This document shows positions 31,795 through 36,580 of a stretch of DNA of 36,580 nt, piece by piece (positions within the stretch are counted from its first letter, which is position 1; each line of letters begins with the position of its first letter). The position numbers were made by a program, and so were the translations under genes. This DNA is from Rhizophagus sp. LPA8_4_AMF (taxonomy: Eukaryota > Glomeromycota > Glomeromycetes > Glomerales > Glomeraceae). The DNA is taken from positions 1 through 36,580 of the forward strand of contig JADRCO010000349.1 in assembly GCA_021464525.1 (NCBI GenBank). Reading direction: 5' to 3'. Under the pieces are notes generated by a model, which worked only from the letters and a program-made list of their open reading frames with translations, was not told where the DNA came from and ran no database searches.

Positions 31795-32376
31795 TAATTC
31801 TACATTTCTACCAGAGTTAAAATTTTAGTCTGTAGGTGGGTACGCTTCTATGCAATGCTACAGTAGCGATATTTTTCGTGTACTAGCTTTGGATGCAAAT
31901 AAAAATTGTAATAAAATTTTAGATTTTAAAAGTCCAGAGCCCCAACACCATCGCGTGTAAATTAAAAAAAAAATTGTTATATTTTGAAGAATTCATATTA
32001 TAATAAGTTTCAGAATATAAGATGGCAATAAATTACTTTCGTGAATTGAAAAGCATTAAGGTACAACCAATCTTAAAAGTGAATTTTCATTATTAGTCAA
32101 TGATGAGACCCAGAAAATTTTAAATTTTTAATGTCCCGTCCAAGATCACAATATTTGGGTTGATTATCTTGATCATTATTTGGGATGGTTATTAACGATG
32201 CTATACACATTGTATCACCTAAGAAACATAAGACTAGTTATCGAATCCCGATACGTAAAGAAAATGACTCAAAGGAATTAGTGGAAATAGTATTCCTCAG
32301 GAAACGGAATTATAATTTCTTACGTTTGTACTGTATGATTGAATGTCATAGTTTAAAAAAGTGTTTACGGGCCTGC

Positions 32377-32461
32377 TTCCCGACAACCATTTTCCCGACT
32401 TAACCTTTTCCCGATAACGATTTCCTGACAAGACATATTCTCAAATAAACATTTTCCCGAA
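32377..32461. repeat. Degenerate tandem repeat, 14-16 bp period
   Basis: The core TTCCCGA or a variant begins at 32377, 32392, 32408, 32422, 32438 and 32454, with CAACCAT, CTTAACC or TAACGA-like spacers between. This is an old minisatellite. Confidence 0.6.
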
Positions 32462-32928
32462 AATTGTTTTACGTATTTACTGAGAAAAAAAAAAAATACT
32501 TAATTTTTTATATATAGAAAAAAAATGATATTACATGATGAAAACGAGTAGAAAAATATTTAAGAGGTTATCCGAATTTTTTTTGCATGAACACCCTGTT
32601 CCCTGTTCAGCAAAGGAGGTCTTGAAAACCGGATTTAAGATAAAACCTGCATCTATTATTAAAGAATTTAGGCTTCGCTCAGCTTCACTAATTCTGTGAA
32701 AATTAATTGTCTACGATGGTTCTACACGATCTTGAAGTAGGCTACTCGTTCACGTAGGATTTTCCTTCCTGGGTTTTCTCTCGTTCCATTCATTGATAAG
32801 TCGAAAAATAAGACAGGACAATTTATTTAACATGTTATGCATGAAACATGATGTTAATTAGATTTATCCAGTGATTTTTGCTTAATTCCGCAGATCGGAT
32901 ATGAAAAATTTTGCGGTTAGTAAGCATC

Positions 32929-33010
32929 CTCGAAAATAAGCACCCATAGCCAGAATTATGAGGATCTTGGCCGGCATTAAGTGCAAAAAAGAGGTGCTTT
33001 ATATAGTATA
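32929..33010. mobile_element. Partial relative of the 16896 inverted-repeat element
   Basis: CTCGAAAATAAGCACCC (32929-32945), an internal CCAGAATTAT, and GAGGTGCTTTATATAGTATA on the right resemble the ends and interior of the 16896-17010 element. The copy is more decayed. Confidence 0.4.
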
Positions 33011-33073
33011 ATTTTTTATTATATTAAACGGAGGTTCCTTAACGTACGCACCGTGTGTACGTACATCCTACCA

Positions 33074-33239
33074 GAGTTTAGAAATTATGCACTTGCACGT
33101 GATAGTTTTACACTTAACTCCGGCCAGTGCGTACGTTAATATCGTACACATGATGCGTAAGTTAAGGATGACGTACGAACTGGCCGGAGTTAACGTTAAC
33201 GTTAACGTTATCACGTGCAAGTGCATAACTCCTAAACTC
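33074..33239. repeat. Long imperfect hairpin
   Basis: GAGTTTAG at 33074 and CTAAACTC at 33232-33239 close a stem that continues with TTATGCACTTGCACGTGATA on the left (about 33085-33104) against its reverse complement on the right. AACTCCGGCCAGT on the left lies against ACTGGCCGGAGTT on the right (about 33180-33192). A GTTAAC array (33190-33210, three and a half units) sits in the right arm only. It is probably a foldback or MITE-type element. Confidence 0.7.
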
Positions 33240-33668
33240 GGGCCAGTTTGTACGTTTATATTTGTACACCCCCCACTGTCCCTAATGTGCGTGTACAATT
33301 TTAAAAAAAATTTTCATAACTTCTGTCAATCCTTTTATCATTAAGACTAATCACCATTATTAACCATAATTTCACGTTTCTCAAAGATAATGGGAATTAT
33401 AAATCTTAAGGATTATTAATATAACATTATACAGACGAAACTTTAAAGGATTTGACTTGTTTGTAAATGACCGGTCAGATAAGAATAAATTCATCAAAAT
33501 TTGATTCTCTGAATTTTGTATCAGACAGCTGAAAATGAACTACCCTTAAGCTTGGCGTTTGCTTTATAGCCCTAATAAAGTTTCAGTGAGATTTAAAAAC
33601 CTTTATCTAATACCCAAATACATTTCAATTCTAAAATATTCTCATGTATGATATTACGGATCTTTTTA

Positions 33669-33857
33669 CACAGTGAAATTCGATATAACGGAACCTCGAT
33701 ATAACGGATCATAAGTAAAATCTTGATATATCTGAATTGGGATCCGGAACAGATTATCATAACGTATAATTAATTTACCCTCGATATAACGGAATTCTTG
33801 ATATACCGGATTTTTGACAATGGAACGGATGGTTCCATTATATCGAATTTCACTGTG
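33669..33857. mobile_element. Pogo-like MITE with TA target duplication
   Basis: The left end CACAGTGAAATTCGATATAA and the right end, its inverted copy with the homology continuing for about 26 bp, are each flanked by TA (33667-33668 and 33858-33859). The interior repeats CTCGATATAACGGA and CTTGATATA motifs. Ends of this CAGTG...CGATATAACGG kind are familiar from pogo/Tc1-type elements. At 189 bp it has no coding capacity and depends on a transposase supplied elsewhere. Confidence 0.75.
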
Positions 33858-34154
33858 TACAGTACTTTGTGGAGAGTTAAACATACTCAAAGAGAATATT
33901 CGAGATAAAATACAACTGGAATCCCGAAAGGACTCGCTTCACGAATCTGAAGACATTGCAAATTATTGGGAAGAACTCCCAGTATTGTTTTCATTATCCT
34001 TGGAACGCCAAAATCTTTAGATGATTATTCCGAAAGTGAATTATCAGAAGCACTATAATAAAATCCATTATTCGTTGTAAATAACATATATTTTTCAATG
34101 CTTTTTTTTATATATATAGCATAATTCAAACATTCAAACTAAAAAGGCGAATTT

Positions 34155-34311
34155 TATTTTAGTCAGTCGACGACAATTATTAGAAGAGAAACAAACAATT
34201 GAGTGCCAGATAATTGCAAAAGAGCGAAAACTTAATAATTTATTACGATACATGATTGATTCGCTCAATCTCAAATATATGTACCTCAAAGAATTATACC
34301 AACAACGTTAA
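34155..34311 (+). other. Exon-like open stretch of unknown origin
   Basis: After a TTTTAG acceptor-like site, an open frame of about 50 codons ends in TAA (ILVSRRQLLEEKQTIECQ..., then KERKLNNLLRYMIDSLN...). It is polar, helical and coiled-coil-like. Just upstream (33853-34020) another open stretch ends LERQNL-stop. They may be exons or remains of one gene whose 5' part is lost or interrupted by the pogo-like element. No family is recognised. Confidence 0.3.
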
Positions 34312-34453
34312 AATTGAAGATTATTTTTTTTTAGTACGATGATAACGATGTTTATTAATATAACATACAGTATATAATATATGGAGGGATTATGTGACAG
34401 AGATTATATTTATACATTTATCATAAATATAAATTAATTTATATTACAGAAAT

Positions 34454-36010
34454 TTATTTCAAAATATTAAAGAACTTTGTTATATAACCAATGCTCCCAT
34501 CGGTTTTGTTCTGCACATTCTCTTCTCCATTTGAATCAAGTTGATTTTTAATTGGACGCGATATAATCTTGGAAGGTGTGATTACTTTATAATCTGAGTC
34601 TAAATCCCTTCCTATCAAAGGAAAATAACAAAGATCCACACATATTTCATCAAATTTATCATCCTCCCATCTACCAATCATTAAATCTGGATTTATTTTT
34701 TCATTACTTTCAAAAAATTTAATTTCAGGTATTGGTTCTTGAATCATTAAACGAAACCAAAATATTCTTAATACATCTCTAATAAGTGTTTGTGCCAACT
34801 TTTCCACTTCATTCCTTCTATCAACATCATTGATTTGACGATATTGATTCATAATTTCATTCAAATTCTTGCTAGAACGAAAAATAAAATTATGAATGTG
34901 AGTACCATGAGAAGAAATAATATCTGAGAAACCACGATTACCGAGAAGTTGGTAAACTTGTTGACGAATTTTAATTGCTGTAACTTTAGATACTTCATTA
35001 TTTCCAACACGAGTTTCTGAGAATTTCTTTATCATATCTGACAATTCATTCGTTTTTATAACAATATCTGATTCTAGAGATTCTAGAGAATTCCTATATT
35101 TCCTATAATTTTTTAAAAAATCGAAAATTTGTTGTATTACTTTGCGTTGTAAAACCGCTTTAATAAAAGGTTTATCCAATTTTCCCGGTTTCATTTCTCT
35201 CTGACAACCATATTGTTTTATAAGAACATTTACTTCCTTAACATTAATATCTATGTTAACTTTCAAATTTGTGACATAATTTTCCAATTTACGTTGTAAG
35301 CTCAAAATATCTTGTTTCAAATGAACAGGATTATTTTGATCATTGTTATCCAAACGTACACTTATTGCGTCACCAAGTACCGATTGATATCTTGATGCTT
35401 CATCTTTGAGTTTTGTATTTCTTTGCTTAAGATCATGAATATCGTTTTCTTTACTACTTAATTGACTTTGTAAAGATGTAATAATTTCTTCTGCTTGATC
35501 ATTTGTTTTCTGAGCCTGTAATTTTAATTCCAAGTTCCTTATTTTTGTTTCATATGAATCTTTAGCTTTGGCGAAGTCTTGTTCTACGATTTGTTTTTCT
35601 CTTAATAAATTATCGTTATCTTCTTTCAATTTCTTATTTTCATTTTGTAGTTCTTTGTTTAGATCACCTATCTTATTAAAATTTTTAATCATAGAATCTA
35701 AATCTGTTGATTTTTGTTTCAAATTTTCAGAGAGAGAAGAGTTTTCAGCTTCAATTCTTTTCATATCACCAAATTTTTTATCCAATTCTTCTGGTGTAAT
35801 ATCTATATAATCTTTAAGTACAGAAAGGGATTTACTAGGTTGCTCATTATTACTGTTTTTAGAAGTATCATGTTTTGCCCTTTTCTGAGGAACAAATTCT
35901 TCGTCATTTTCATCGTAACTATCTACGAAGTCATATGACGACTCATCAATAGTATCATCATTATGAGAATAATCTGGTTGTATCGCTGGTTTTTCTTTCG
36001 AAAAATTCAT
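34454..36010 (-). CDS. Coiled-coil protein with conserved unassigned C-terminal region (family B)
   Basis: Intronless, 518 residues from the ATG at 36010. The N-terminus is acidic (residues 20-40 rich in D, E, S and Y) and followed by a basic PQKRAKHD (41-48), a possible nuclear localisation signal. About 75-205 is a long coiled coil. The shared region starts near 202: KDEASRYQSVLG, YVTNLKVN, QYGCQ, FIKAVLQRKV, SETRVGNNEVSKV, IKIRQQVYQLLGNRGF, EIMNQYRQIND, QEPIPEIKFFES, MIGRWEDDKFDE and DLCYFPLIGRDLDS. The tail is short. No Hsp70-like partner is visible on its 3' side, where the transposon-rich stretch lies. A partner beyond the window on the right cannot be excluded. Confidence 0.87.
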   Translation of the reverse strand: MNFSKEKPAIQPDYSHNDDTIDESSYDFVDSYDENDEEFVPQKRAKHDTSKNSNNEQPSKSLSVLKDYIDITPEELDKKFGDMKRIEAENSSLSENLKQKSTDLDSMIKNFNKIGDLNKELQNENKKLKEDNDNLLREKQIVEQDFAKAKDSYETKIRNLELKLQAQKTNDQAEEIITSLQSQLSSKENDIHDLKQRNTKLKDEASRYQSVLGDAISVRLDNNDQNNPVHLKQDILSLQRKLENYVTNLKVNIDINVKEVNVLIKQYGCQREMKPGKLDKPFIKAVLQRKVIQQIFDFLKNYRKYRNSLESLESDIVIKTNELSDMIKKFSETRVGNNEVSKVTAIKIRQQVYQLLGNRGFSDIISSHGTHIHNFIFRSSKNLNEIMNQYRQINDVDRRNEVEKLAQTLIRDVLRIFWFRLMIQEPIPEIKFFESNEKINPDLMIGRWEDDKFDEICVDLCYFPLIGRDLDSDYKVITPSKIISRPIKNQLDSNGEENVQNKTDGSIGYITKFFNILK

Positions 36011-36580
36011 TTTTCTTTTTAACTTTTTTAAGGAAAAAAAAAAGATCGATCTTTAAATAAAGTCTTTTTTTTTAAAAAAAAAAAAAATTTTTAAAGTATA
36101 AAGAGGAAGAAAGTAAATATTCTCCGGTGAAACTATTTATATTATTTTTTTTTTTTTGTGTAATGGTAACAATAAATATTAATATTTAGTATTTTTATAA
36201 TGAGTAAACGATAATCATTTCCTGAAATATTATGTTTATATCAGGTGGTCCATTTACCCCAGTATCACCGACACTTTTCTGCCCCCACGTGATTTTTTGT
36301 GGCGCATCAGCCTAATTTGCTTTTTTGTGTAACATTTATCTTAGAAAAAATAATAATTGCAAATTTTTTCACTTCTCGCGGCACTTTTAAAATATAAAAA
36401 TATAAAGAAAATTAAATTTTCATACTTTAAGGTATAAAAATATTAATTTCATGCTCTTAAAATTTTGTTTTTAAAATTTAATAAATTATTTACTTTCTAT
36501 AAAACAATAAAAATATGCTTTATTGATAAAAATATCATTGATTTTACATTGAAATTTATGTCTGCTTATTTACTAATAAA
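36011..36580. other. Right flank, upstream region of the last coiled-coil gene
   Basis: Very AT-rich, with A and T runs near 36035-36090 and 36145-36160. Nothing coding or structured was recognised. Confidence 0.4.

Larger units (their letters stand above)
29276..34453. other. Gene-poor region with hairpins and small inverted-repeat elements
   Basis: No convincing gene spans these 5.2 kb. The left third is AT-rich with long homopolymers, including about 26 consecutive T at 30176-30201. The right part has a TA-flanked inverted-repeat element (31583-31794), a degenerate tandem repeat (32377-32461), a relative of the 16896 element (about 32929-33010), a long hairpin (33074-33239), a pogo-like element (33669-33857) and two short exon-like open stretches (33853-34020 and 34155-34311). 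Confidence 0.55.

Noticed and set aside
32185-32403. 72-codon open frame on +
   Set aside because: No recognisable domain; its end runs into the TTCCCGA tandem repeat. It could be a transposon fragment but nothing supports that.
33068-33344. Overlapping short open frames on both strands
   Set aside because: They are by-products of the long hairpin and GTTAAC repeats, not proteins.

Overview
The window looks like nuclear DNA of a very AT-rich fungus. Introns are short (about 60-140 nt) with GT...AG ends and acceptors mostly ending in TAG, CAG or AAG. Homopolymer runs and small TA-flanked inverted-repeat elements are frequent. The genes are expanded, divergent Hsp70 ATPases of the HSPA12 type. 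The best guess is an arbuscular mycorrhizal fungus (Glomeromycotina, Rhizophagus-like). That is inference from composition and gene content; no marker gene such as rRNA is present. I saw no tRNA, rRNA, CRISPR array or bacterial-style operon.

Two gene families fill the window. Family A has seven HSPA12-like Hsp70 genes, one of them with a frameshift, plus a short relic. Members are at 2385-4519 (-), 4815-6881 (+), 9492-11541 (+), 13523-15445 (+), 17240-19237 (+), 22485-24748 (+, frameshift) and 27057-29275 (-); the relic is near 1100-1226. All seven genes have a 20-nt microexon encoding the phosphate-1 loop (DFGTTYS or DFGTTFS), and a long 3' exon or exons with DCGGGT and LVGG-type motifs and a short C-terminal domain in place of the classical substrate-binding domain. 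Family B has four intronless genes for long coiled-coil proteins that share a conserved C-terminal region I do not recognise: 7046-8611 (-), 20337-21896 (-), 25464-26849 (+) and 34454-36010 (-).

Layout. 1-2384 holds repeats and a broken Hsp70 fragment. 2385-4519 and 4815-6881 are divergent Hsp70 genes sharing a 295-bp promoter region. From 4.8 to about 20.3 kb, four direct repeats of a module occur: an Hsp70-like gene on + facing a family B gene, or its remains, on -. The partner is intact in module 1 and decayed in modules 2, 3 and 4. An additional intact family B gene follows module 4. At 22.5-29.3 kb come the frameshifted Hsp70, a family B gene on the same strand, and a convergent Hsp70. 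29.3-34.4 kb is gene-poor and rich in small inverted-repeat elements. The last family B gene occupies 34.5-36.0 kb.

The repeated convergent pairing, the decay of one partner at the same position, a 586-bp tract identical between two Hsp70 paralogues (intron included) and a 19-bp motif upstream of all four tandem Hsp70 genes together describe a birth-and-death locus. A plausible but untested reading is that the Hsp70-like ATPases and the coiled-coil proteins work as a linked, fast-evolving chaperone/adaptor or recognition system.
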